Positions 1 to 5,670 of a stretch of 5,670 nt of DNA are shown here, piece after piece; positions within the stretch are counted from its first letter, which is position 1, and every line of letters starts with the position of its first letter. The stretch comes from an uncultured Bryobacteraceae bacterium. Its GTDB lineage: Bacteria > Acidobacteriota > Terriglobia > Bryobacterales > Bryobacteraceae. A program made the translations under genes and the position numbers. The stretch lies in the NCBI GenBank assembly GCA_937921835.1, contig CAKZVG010000722.1, positions 1-5,670 on the forward strand, written 5' to 3'. Below the pieces are notes generated by a model, which saw only the letters and a list, made by a program, of their open reading frames with translations, ran no database searches and was not told the DNA's origin.

Positions 1-1379
1 AAGGGGTGGGGCGGTTCGGTCTGAACGCGCGGTTCGGTGCGGGCGGCGCGCATGGCGCGATCGAGATCGGCCGCCAGTTGCGGGTTCTGCTTCGCCAGGT
101 CGCGCGTCTCGCCCGGGTCGGATTTCAGGTCGTAAAGCTCGACTTCGGCCGCGCCTTTCGGCCGCACCGCCTTCCACTGGTCCCGGCGCATGGCCTGCAT
201 GGGAACTTCCTTGGCGAACGTGCCGGTTTTGCGGTCGTAGCGGGGCAACTCCCAGTACAGTTCCGGATGGGGCTTCTGGCTTCCGCCGCGCAGCGTGGGC
301 AGCACGGACATGCCGTCGCAGCGGGGAACCTGCGTGGCGCCGGCCAACTCGGCGGCGGTGGGCAGGAAGTCGTGGAAGGCCCAGGGGAACGAACTGACCT
401 TGCCCGCCGGAACCCGGCCCGGCCAGCGCACCACCATGGGGACGCGCAGACCGCCTTCATAGAGGTTGCCCTTGTTGCCGCGGTAGGGTCCGGTGCTCAA
501 AAAGAAATTGTCGCTGGCGCGCAGGCCGCCGTTGTCGCTGGTGAAGAAGACAATGGTGCTGGCGTCGAGATCGAGTTCCTTGAGCAGGGCGAGGATCTGG
601 CCGGTGTAGCGGTCGATGCGCGACACCATGCCCGCGAAGGCCGAGCGGAGCTCGGGCTGGGGCGCCAGGCGTCCGTCCTTGCTTTCGAAAGGCGGTCCCT
701 CGGGGAACTTGCCGCGGTATTCGGCCATGGAATCCTCCGGGACGTGCGGCTCCCAGTGCGGAATCGTGAGCGCGCAGTAGAGAAAGAAAGGGCGGTTGCG
801 GTTGCGGCGGATGAAGTCGAGGGACTTGGCGGCGAAGACATCGTTGGCGTAAGTCTTGCGGGTGGTGTCGCTGTTGCCTTCGAGCGGATACTCGTGGTCG
901 TTGTGGTAGATGAAGCGTGGATACTGGAAGTGGGCGTGCGCCTGGTGCAGGAAGCCCACATGCTCGTCGAAGCCTTTCTTGACGGCGGTGGTGGCGGTGC
1001 CGATGTCGCCAAGTCCCCACTTGCCGAAGATTCCGTTGGTGTAGCCGGCCTTCTTGAGCACCTCGGCCACCGTGACGTCGGAGGTCAGCAGCGGAACGCC
1101 GCCCGAATTCGCCCGCACCGAGGTGTGCCCCATATGCATCCCGGTCATCAGGACGCTGCGCGAGGGAGCGCAGACGGTGCAGCCCGCATAGGCGTCGGTG
1201 AAGCGCAGGCCTTCGGCCGCCATCCGGTCGATATTCGGGGTCCGGATAGATTTCTGCCCGTAGCAGCCCACGTCGCCCCAGCCGAGGTCGTCGGCCATGA
1301 TCCAGACGATGTTGGGCGGGCGCTCCGGGGCGGCCGCCAGAGCCGCCGGGAGCTGTAAGAACGATCTTCGTGTCGTCAC
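1..1379 (-). CDS. Type I (formylglycine) sulfatase, arylsulfatase A-like, Tat-exported; 3' end cut by window
   Basis: This is a sulfuric ester hydrolase of the alkaline-phosphatase-like superfamily. I translated the minus strand by hand: 459 uninterrupted codons run off the left edge. The start is a GTG at 1379..1377, chosen because AGGAGG sits 5 bases upstream. Residues 3-9 (TRRSFLQ) followed by a short Ala/Leu stretch (10-17) look like a twin-arginine signal, so the enzyme probably folds in the cytoplasm and acts in the periplasm or outside. Family signatures seen: IMADDLGWGD (27-36) with metal ligands D30/D31; CAPSR (70-74), where C70 is the residue converted to formylglycine; GKWGLG (119-124); PHWEPH (207-212); TSDNGG (280-285) with D282/N283; and NKGNLYEGGLRVP (302-314). 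The tail ELYDLKSDPGETRDL is the usual C-terminal sulfatase strand, so only a few residues are probably missing. The substrate (sulfated glycan or aryl sulfate) cannot be read from the sequence. It is likely co-transcribed with the kinase just upstream. Confidence 0.95.
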   Translation of the reverse strand, partial: MTTRRSFLQLPAALAAAPERPPNIVWIMADDLGWGDVGCYGQKSIRTPNIDRMAAEGLRFTDAYAGCTVCAPSRSVLMTGMHMGHTSVRANSGGVPLLTSDVTVAEVLKKAGYTNGIFGKWGLGDIGTATTAVKKGFDEHVGFLHQAHAHFQYPRFIYHNDHEYPLEGNSDTTRKTYANDVFAAKSLDFIRRNRNRPFFLYCALTIPHWEPHVPEDSMAEYRGKFPEGPPFESKDGRLAPQPELRSAFAGMVSRIDRYTGQILALLKELDLDASTIVFFTSDNGGLRASDNFFLSTGPYRGNKGNLYEGGLRVPMVVRWPGRVPAGKVSSFPWAFHDFLPTAAELAGATQVPRCDGMSVLPTLRGGSQKPHPELYWELPRYDRKTGTFAKEVPMQAMRRDQWKAVRPKGAAEVELYDLKSDPGETRDLAKQNPQLAADLDRAMRAARTEPRVQTEPPHP

Positions 1380-1384
1380 CTCTT

Positions 1385-1390
1385 CCTCCT
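1385..1390 (-). promoter_or_regulatory. Ribosome binding site of the sulfatase gene
   Basis: On the minus strand AGGAGG is followed by a 5-base spacer (AAGAG) and then the GTG at 1379. It lies in the 13-base gap after the kinase stop codon (1395..1393). It decides the start: it places the twin-arginine motif at residues 4-5, whereas any downstream start would lose the signal. It is the only strong Shine-Dalgarno site I see in the window. Confidence 0.85.
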
Positions 1391-1392
1391 GT

Positions 1393-2319
1393 TCACGCCG
1401 AGCGGATCTCGACCCGCCGGTAGATTGCTCGGGTCTCTTCAAGCGACGGAAACTGGACGCCGGGCAGCCGCGCCGACGCCGTGCCCGCCGCGACGCCCCA
1501 GCGCACCGCATCCGGGAAATCGCTGCCCTGTCTCATGGCCCAGACGAAGGCAGCCGCCAGCGCGTCGCCGGCGCCGATGGGGCAGACGGCGTCGATGCGC
1601 GGCGGCAGGGCTTCGTAGAGGCGGCCGTCGGAAGCGCCCACCGCGCCGCGGCTGCCCAGCGACAGCACCACCGATTCCGCACCCTGCTCGCGGATGCGGG
1701 CGGCGGCGTCAAGGAAATGCGAGCGGGTGAGCAGAACGCGGTTCAGCAGCCGCTCGGCCTCCTGCTGGTTCGGCGTCACCGCCGCCGGGCGGGCCTCGAT
1801 GCCCTCGATCAGCGCCTCGCCGTCGGTATCGAGCAGGGTTTTCACGCCGCGTTCGCGCGCCAGCGCGATCAGCTTGGCGTAGAACTCCGGCGGGACGCCC
1901 GGCGGGAGGCTGCCGCACAGCATCAGCCAGGAGGCCCCATCGAGGTTCGACGCCACCGCCTCCTCCAGCCGCGCGACCTCTTCCGCGTCCAGTTCGGGGC
2001 CGAACTGGTTGAGCTTCACCGTGAGGCCCTGCTTGTCGGTGATGGTCAGGTTGGTGCGGATCTCGTTCCGGATGGGAATGGTGTGCAGCGGGAAACCGCA
2101 GCAGCCCATGAAATCCTGGAGGCGTTTACCGCTCTCGCCTCCGGAGGGCGCGATGGCCAGCGTTCTGGCGCCAAAGGAGTGGATCACACAGGAGGCGTTG
2201 ATGCCGCGCCCCCCGGCCGACTCGCGCGTGGAAAGGATGTAGCCGCGGTCCTCGAAGACCAGCCGGTCGGCCGTGACGTTCCTGTCGATGGCGGGGTTGG
2301 CGGTGAGCGTGACGATCAT
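1393..2319 (-). CDS. PfkB-superfamily sugar(-phosphate) kinase, 1-phosphofructokinase/LacC-like
   Basis: ATP-dependent cytoplasmic kinase of the ribokinase/PfkB fold, in the hexose kinase branch that includes FruK (fructose-1-phosphate), PfkB (fructose-6-phosphate) and LacC (tagatose-6-phosphate). The ATG at 2319 gives 308 residues, the usual family length. A TTG one codon earlier (2322) is possible but less likely. Motifs seen: N-terminal VTLTANPAID (3-12); GGRGIN (36-41), matching the family's GGKGIN sugar-binding loop with Arg for Lys; CGSLPPG (135-141); PNQQEAE (183-189); and IGAGDALAAAF (248-258) with the anion-hole glycines and catalytic base D252. All key residues are present, so it should be active. 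No PTS fructose transporter is visible, so calling it fruK would be a guess. There is no clear Shine-Dalgarno before the ATG. The stop is 13 bases before the sulfatase start, which implies one operon. Confidence 0.93.
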   Translation of the reverse strand: MIVTLTANPAIDRNVTADRLVFEDRGYILSTRESAGGRGINASCVIHSFGARTLAIAPSGGESGKRLQDFMGCCGFPLHTIPIRNEIRTNLTITDKQGLTVKLNQFGPELDAEEVARLEEAVASNLDGASWLMLCGSLPPGVPPEFYAKLIALARERGVKTLLDTDGEALIEGIEARPAAVTPNQQEAERLLNRVLLTRSHFLDAAARIREQGAESVVLSLGSRGAVGASDGRLYEALPPRIDAVCPIGAGDALAAAFVWAMRQGSDFPDAVRWGVAAGTASARLPGVQFPSLEETRAIYRRVEIRSA

Positions 2320-2327
2320 CAAAACCG

Positions 2328-2333
2328 ATTATG
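2328..2333 (-). promoter_or_regulatory. Possible -10 box for the kinase-sulfatase operon
   Basis: CATAAT on the minus strand is a 5/6 match to TATAAT in otherwise very GC-rich DNA and ends 8 bases before the kinase ATG. Initiation at the usual distance would start the transcript at, or a base or two before, the ATG, which fits the lack of a ribosome binding site. No convincing -35 is seen at 16-18 bases upstream, so this is tentative. Confidence 0.25.
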
Positions 2334-2369
2334 GCGCGGAGGGGGCCGGCGATGCTGGCTCGCGCGGCG

Positions 2370-2397
2370 AAAAACGGCCAGCCCGGCTACAGGCCGT
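2370..2397 (-). terminator. Putative rho-independent terminator of the minus-strand glycan operon
   Basis: Read on the minus strand, ACGGCC (2397..2392) pairs perfectly with GGCCGT (2379..2374). Inside, AGC/GCT can add three pairs around a CGG loop, with a TGT bulge on the 5' side. The stem runs directly into TTTTT (2374..2370, first T shared with the stem). This geometry works only for minus-strand transcription, so it would end readthrough from the permease before the kinase gene. The hairpin also covers the -35 region of the tRNA promoter, so a protein-binding palindrome is an alternative. The stem is short for a strong terminator. Confidence 0.45.
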
Positions 2398-2399
2398 GT

Positions 2400-2405
2400 T
2401 ATAGT
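2400..2405 (+). promoter_or_regulatory. Probable -10 box of the tRNA-Ala gene
   Basis: TATAGT is a 5/6 match to the sigma-70 -10 consensus and stands out against the GC-rich background. It would start transcription near 2411-2413, leaving a leader of about 14 bases before the tRNA. The -35 region (around 2376-2383, GGCCAGCC) does not resemble TTGACA. The overlapping minus-strand word TATAAC (2403..2398) is also -10-like, so the element is nearly symmetric. Confidence 0.4.
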
Positions 2406-2425
2406 GGGAATGGCGAACCAAGCGT

Positions 2426-2501
2426 GGGCGGCTAGCTCAGTTGGGAGAGCACGGCGTTCGCAACGCCGGGGTCGTGGGTTCGAATCCCATGCCGTCCACC
2501 A
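2426..2501 (+). tRNA. trnA: tRNA-Ala, anticodon CGC
   Basis: A full 76-base cloverleaf with encoded CCA. Acceptor GGGCGGC (2426-2432) pairs with GCCGTCC (2491-2497), and the third pair is the G3-U70 wobble that marks alanine tRNAs. D-stem GCTC/GAGC (2435-2438, 2447-2450); anticodon stem CGGCG/CGCCG (2452-2456, 2464-2468); loop TTCGCAA with anticodon CGC at 2459-2461, reading GCG; variable loop GGGTC; T-stem GTGGG/CCCAT around loop TTCGAAT; discriminator A2498; CCA 2499-2501. There are no mismatches apart from G-U wobbles. It is the only plus-strand gene in the window. A T5 run at 2506-2510 may help end the transcript, but no separate hairpin precedes it. No second copy of the 3' end was found, so there is no sign of an integrated element. 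Confidence 0.97.
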
Positions 2502-2537
2502 TCCCTTTTTGGATTCTCCCCACCAGACAGCGCCGGT

Positions 2538-3767
2538 TTACACCACGTCGGCGAAGCTGCGCTTGAATTTGTGGAACCAGGCATGGCCGAGCACCGCCGA
2601 TGCCACCCCGATGGCCCACAGTTTCGCGAGCGCGGTGAAATCCGGCGCTTGCCCTTCGAGAAGAATCGCCCGATAGGCACGGACCAGCGCATAGACCGGG
2701 CTTTCCGAGAGCGCCGGTACGGCCCAGGCGGGCAGCGACGCCTCCGGGTAGCAGATCGGCGAAAGGAAAAACACGAGCGTGAGAGCGAAGCCGATCATCT
2801 GCCCGAGGTCGCGCACGAAGGCCCCCAGGGCAGCCAGAAACCAGCACACGCCGGCGGTAAAGAGCGCTTGCGGCAACAGCAGCACGGGCAGCCAGAAGAC
2901 GGTGACCGGGACGGCGCCGCGCGCGGCCAGTAGCAGGACGGCGAAGATGGCCAGCGCGAAAGCCTGTGTCACCAGTCCCGTCAGGGTGAGGTTGACGGGC
3001 AGGATCTCCACCGGGAAGACCAGCTTCTTGACGAAATTGCGGTGTTCGAGGATCACCTGCGGCGCGCGCCCGGCGGCCTCGCTGAAGGGCAGCCAGGGCA
3101 GCATGCCGGCCAAAAAGTAGAGCACGAAGCCGGAGCGGCTGGGGTCGTTGCCGAAGCGCGCCTGGAGCACGATGCCGAAGACGAAAAAGTAAGTCAGCAT
3201 CAACAGCAGCGGATGAAGGATGGTCCAGGCCACGTCGCCGAAGGAGCCGCGATAGCGCCCGAGCACGTCGCGGCGCACCATCGAGCGGATCAAGCCGCGG
3301 TTGCGCCACACGGCCAGGACAGGCAGTGAGAAGGCTTTGCGGACGGTCGCGGGCAGCCCCCTCCAGCGCTCACGCCGGCGGGTGGTGACGCGCTGCCCGG
3401 TCAAACGCGCCCCGTTTGCGTCCACTTCGGCATCGATCAACAGGAACGGCCAGCCGCGCAGGTAGAACCATCCGGCGTCTTGCGCCACGGGTGAAATGTA
3501 GACGCGGTAAGGACCGTGCTCGGCCGGGAGCGGGACCCGCAGATCCCACTCGGCCGCGGCGCCGCCCGCCACGTCGGCGGCGGCGGGCCGCCACTCGCCC
3601 TCAAAGAGAAACGCCTCCGAGACGGGGTCGAAGATCTGCCAGCCGAGCGCGAAGCCTTCCGCGGCGCGCCACGGGCGGCGGCCCCGGTTGAGCAGCCGGC
3701 AGCGCACGCGCAGGCCAGCCGCGCTTTCTTCGACGGCCACCCCGGCTTCTTCGAATCGAGCGCTCAT
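2538..3767 (-). CDS. Wzm-like ABC-2 polysaccharide export permease with extra N-terminal domain
   Basis: Inner-membrane permease of the ABC-2 (Wzm/RfbA/TagG) type, which forms the channel for a finished lipid-linked glycan or similar polymer. The ATG at 3767 shares its A with the stop codon of the upstream gene (TGATG), giving 409 residues and a TAA stop. Residues about 150-409 are the permease. RDVLGRYRGSFGDVAWTILHP (166-186) is the amphipathic entry before the first membrane segment (about 187-203). EHRNFVKKLVFPVEILPVN (241-259) is the characteristic loop of this family. Further hydrophobic segments lie at about 214-230, 259-282, 287-315, 323-340 and 380-396, and the C-terminal FADVV is also typical. 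Usual Wzm proteins are about 260-280 residues. Here about 140 residues precede: a soluble region with alternating hydrophobics and a PYRVYISPVAQDAGWFYLRG motif (86-105) that I read as a beta-sandwich seen in glycan-export proteins. An ATPase partner must be encoded elsewhere. Confidence 0.93.
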   Translation of the reverse strand: MSARFEEAGVAVEESAAGLRVRCRLLNRGRRPWRAAEGFALGWQIFDPVSEAFLFEGEWRPAAADVAGGAAAEWDLRVPLPAEHGPYRVYISPVAQDAGWFYLRGWPFLLIDAEVDANGARLTGQRVTTRRRERWRGLPATVRKAFSLPVLAVWRNRGLIRSMVRRDVLGRYRGSFGDVAWTILHPLLLMLTYFFVFGIVLQARFGNDPSRSGFVLYFLAGMLPWLPFSEAAGRAPQVILEHRNFVKKLVFPVEILPVNLTLTGLVTQAFALAIFAVLLLAARGAVPVTVFWLPVLLLPQALFTAGVCWFLAALGAFVRDLGQMIGFALTLVFFLSPICYPEASLPAWAVPALSESPVYALVRAYRAILLEGQAPDFTALAKLWAIGVASAVLGHAWFHKFKRSFADVV

Positions 3768-5670
3768 CAGTTGTACAACCAGGCGGGATAGCGCTCCCGC
3801 ACCGGTCCGGTTTTGCGGCCCAGCGCGTAGATGCCGTCGCCGCGCAGATCGGAGGGCAGCCGGTAGCGTTCGAGCAGGTGGAGGATCCAGGCGTGCTCGG
3901 GAGCGGGAAGGTCGCGGAAGGGGCCGGTTTCGAGGCGCTCGACGGTGAAGCCGGCGTCCTCGAGCAGCCGCTGGACCTCGGCCGGCGCATACTCGCGGTT
4001 GTGGCGCGCCTCGGCTTCCTCGCCATCCCGGCGCGGGCGGATGTAGGCCGGGAAGAAGCCCGGATGATAACGGTTCAGAATGGCGTTCAGGGCGCGCAAG
4101 GAAGCGGCGTTGGGGGTGGTCAGCAGCAGCCGTCCGCCGGACCGGAGCACACGGTTGATCTCCCCCAGCATGTGCATCGGGTCTTCGGCCAGGTGCTCGA
4201 TGAGTTCGCAGCAGAGCACGGTGGCGAACCATTCGTCCGGATAAGGGAAGACGTGCTTCTCGGCATCGAACAGATCGATGTCGCAGGCGAAGCGCTCGCC
4301 GGTGGAGGAGACCACCTCGCGATGGTCCACCCGACCCGGTTCGCCGTAGTAGCAGCCGCGCACCTCGCCGTATCCCAGCTTCGATTGGAGCGCGGGCGTG
4401 ATTTGCAGGTAGGCGCCCATTTCGAGGATGCGGTCCCCGGGACCGGCGGGGGGGATCATCGACAGCGTCTTTTCGAGACGCGTCAGGTGGGTTTCGATGT
4501 AATCCCGCGCGCCGCCGCTCTCCGCCCAGGTGCGGAGTTCGGCGGACGACACGGGAGCAGGCGCTTCGGGCGCGGCGGGCGGGGCCACCGGCTGAGACGC
4601 GGCAACGGGCGGGGACCACTCGCGTCCTTCCGAAACCGCCGCGGCGAAGCTCGCGTAACGCGCCGCCGCCACCTGCCAGGAGCACTCGCGCTCAACCCAT
4701 GCCCGCGCGCGGCGTCCCAAGGCCCGCCCCAACTCGGGCCGCGAGACGAGCAGATTCAGATACTCGAACAGGCAGTCCTCTTCGGCCGCATCGACGGGGA
4801 CCTTGAGCACGGCGTCATCGGGGAGTTCGGCGAAAGCGCCGGTATCGGAGACGATGGCGGCCAGTCCCATCCCCAGCGCCCGCAGCAGGCTCCCCGAGCT
4901 TTCGCCCACGGTGGGAAAGCGGAGGTTGAGCACGATATCGCAGGCCGACAGGTAGCCGGCGAATTCCTCGATCGGCGTGTAGCCCAACACGCGCACGGCC
5001 GCTTCCAGTTCCAGGCGCGAAATGAGTCCGCCGAGCGGCAGGTCCGGATGGGGCTCGCCCGCCAGAATCATCTTCGCGCGCGGCTCGACGGCCAGCAGGC
5101 GGCGGAAGGCGCGCAGCGATTCGGTGATGCGCTTATAAGGTTTCAGAAACCCGAACACGCCGATGAGCGGGACGGTCTCATCGAGCCCCAGCTTGTGGCG
5201 GAAGCGCATCCGGTCTCCGGCCTCGATCCAGGCGCCGTGCGGGATGACGGCGACGGGTCCGGCGAAGCCCGCGCCGCGCAGGGCGGCTTCGACGAAGCGG
5301 CTGTGGACGATGAAGGCTCGTGACCGCTCGACCAGGCGGCGGAGCATGGGCAGGCCCTGGTAATCGGGGCCGGTTTCGAGCGCCCGCACGCGCCGCGCAT
5401 GGGCCAGCGCCTGCGCGCCGCCGTTGTATTCCACCTCGGCCAAATAGGCGTCCCAATCGCCACGCTTGATGGTGATTTCGGCGATCAGGTGATGCAGGTT
5501 GGCTTCGTGCAGCACGGCGATGCCGGGCGAAGCGAGCGCCTGGCGGTAGGCGAATTCGTGCCAGGAGTTGTTGCCGATCTGGTAAATGGCGGCGTCGAAG
5601 GCAAGCGGGTCGAATGCTCCCGGCGGAGCGGAGAAGACCTCGACCTCCGCAAGAGAGAGAATGCGGCCGT
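3767..5670 (-). CDS. GT4-type glycosyltransferase fused to SAM-dependent methyltransferase; 5' end cut by window
   Basis: A two-enzyme protein: 633 residues are visible and the start lies beyond the right edge. The frame is open to 5670, so the GTG at 5515 is an internal Val. Numbering from the first full codon (5668), residues about 1-340 are a GT-B glycosyltransferase of the GT4 kind. IYQIGNNSWHEF (27-38) and VLHEANLHHLI (52-62) belong to the acceptor half; GVFGFLKPYKRI (170-181) and PTVGESSGSLLRALGMG (252-268) form the nucleotide-sugar-binding half. A Pro/Ala-rich linker (about 352-375) leads to a class I methyltransferase: ILEMGAYLQITPAL (414-427) at the SAM loop, DIDLFDAEK (463-471), VLCCELIEHL (484-493) and GGRLLLTTPN (511-520). 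It probably adds a sugar and methylates a glycan at the cytoplasmic face. Sugar and methyl site are unknown. The stop overlaps the permease start by one base, implying translational coupling. No stop codon or frameshift separates the two halves. Confidence 0.93.
   Translation of the reverse strand, partial: GRILSLAEVEVFSAPPGAFDPLAFDAAIYQIGNNSWHEFAYRQALASPGIAVLHEANLHHLIAEITIKRGDWDAYLAEVEYNGGAQALAHARRVRALETGPDYQGLPMLRRLVERSRAFIVHSRFVEAALRGAGFAGPVAVIPHGAWIEAGDRMRFRHKLGLDETVPLIGVFGFLKPYKRITESLRAFRRLLAVEPRAKMILAGEPHPDLPLGGLISRLELEAAVRVLGYTPIEEFAGYLSACDIVLNLRFPTVGESSGSLLRALGMGLAAIVSDTGAFAELPDDAVLKVPVDAAEEDCLFEYLNLLVSRPELGRALGRRARAWVERECSWQVAAARYASFAAAVSEGREWSPPVAASQPVAPPAAPEAPAPVSSAELRTWAESGGARDYIETHLTRLEKTLSMIPPAGPGDRILEMGAYLQITPALQSKLGYGEVRGCYYGEPGRVDHREVVSSTGERFACDIDLFDAEKHVFPYPDEWFATVLCCELIEHLAEDPMHMLGEINRVLRSGGRLLLTTPNAASLRALNAILNRYHPGFFPAYIRPRRDGEEAEARHNREYAPAEVQRLLEDAGFTVERLETGPFRDLPAPEHAWILHLLERYRLPSDLRGDGIYALGRKTGPVRERYPAWLYN

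Noticed and set aside
6..1358. A 450-codon open frame on the plus strand
   Set aside because: It is antisense to almost all of the sulfatase, whose motifs are intact. The translation is Gly/Ala/Arg-rich without recognisable motifs, which is usual for the opposite strand of GC-rich genes.
2426..2501. tRNA as an attachment site for an integrated element
   Set aside because: No integrase gene and no repeat of the tRNA 3' end was found in the window.
1297..2676. A 459-codon plus-strand open frame running across the kinase and tRNA
   Set aside because: It is antisense to the kinase and passes straight through the tRNA, and no protein family is recognisable.
3770..3779. Perfect 10-base palindrome GTTGTACAAC just before the permease start
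   Set aside because: It encodes the last codons (Leu-Tyr-Asn) of the upstream gene. One 10-base palindrome is weak evidence for an operator inside an operon.
3768..4685. Upstream extension of the permease frame that would give a 715-residue protein
   Set aside because: The extra 306 residues are Arg/Pro-rich low-complexity sequence and lie over the methyltransferase in another frame. The ATG at 3767 with stop-start overlap is the natural start.
3878..5323. A 481-codon open frame on the plus strand
   Set aside because: It is antisense to the glycosyltransferase-methyltransferase gene, shows no family motif, and its length is explained by GC bias.
5513..5515. GTG as the start of the glycosyltransferase gene
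   Set aside because: The frame stays open to the right edge and the preceding residues carry conserved glycosyltransferase sequence (IYQIGNNSWHEF), so this codon is internal.

Overview
The window looks like a GC-rich bacterial chromosome segment. The best guess is an acidobacterium of the Solibacter/Bryobacter type. Reasons: strong GC bias at third codon positions, a short twin-arginine leader on a sulfatase, and glycosyltransferase/methyltransferase and ABC permease sequences of a kind I associate with that group. This placement rests on protein style alone and is an inference. All four protein genes lie on the minus strand, and both window edges cut a gene. The only plus-strand gene is a tRNA.

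Read in the direction of transcription (right to left), the first block is a polysaccharide-assembly pair. A large protein (3767..5670, start beyond the right edge) joins a GT4-type glycosyltransferase to a SAM-dependent methyltransferase. Its stop codon overlaps by one base the start of a Wzm-like ABC-2 export permease (2538..3767) that carries an extra N-terminal soluble domain of about 140 residues. Together they suggest building, methylating and exporting a surface glycan. The ATPase partner (Wzt) is not in the window and cannot be immediately downstream, because a tRNA follows.

The middle is a compact divergent junction (2320..2537). It holds a complete tRNA-Ala(CGC) with encoded CCA on the plus strand, a likely -10 box for it, and a hairpin plus T-tract that would stop minus-strand transcription coming from the permease after it has passed antisense through the tRNA.

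The left block is a two-gene unit: a PfkB-superfamily sugar(-phosphate) kinase (1393..2319), then, 13 bases later and behind a perfect AGGAGG site, a type I sulfatase (1379 to beyond position 1). The sulfatase has a Tat-like leader and the CAPSR formylglycine motif. Pairing an exported sulfatase with a sugar kinase suggests use of sulfated carbohydrates, though this is inference. No mobile element, CRISPR array, rRNA or pseudogene was seen, and every gap between genes is under 300 bases.
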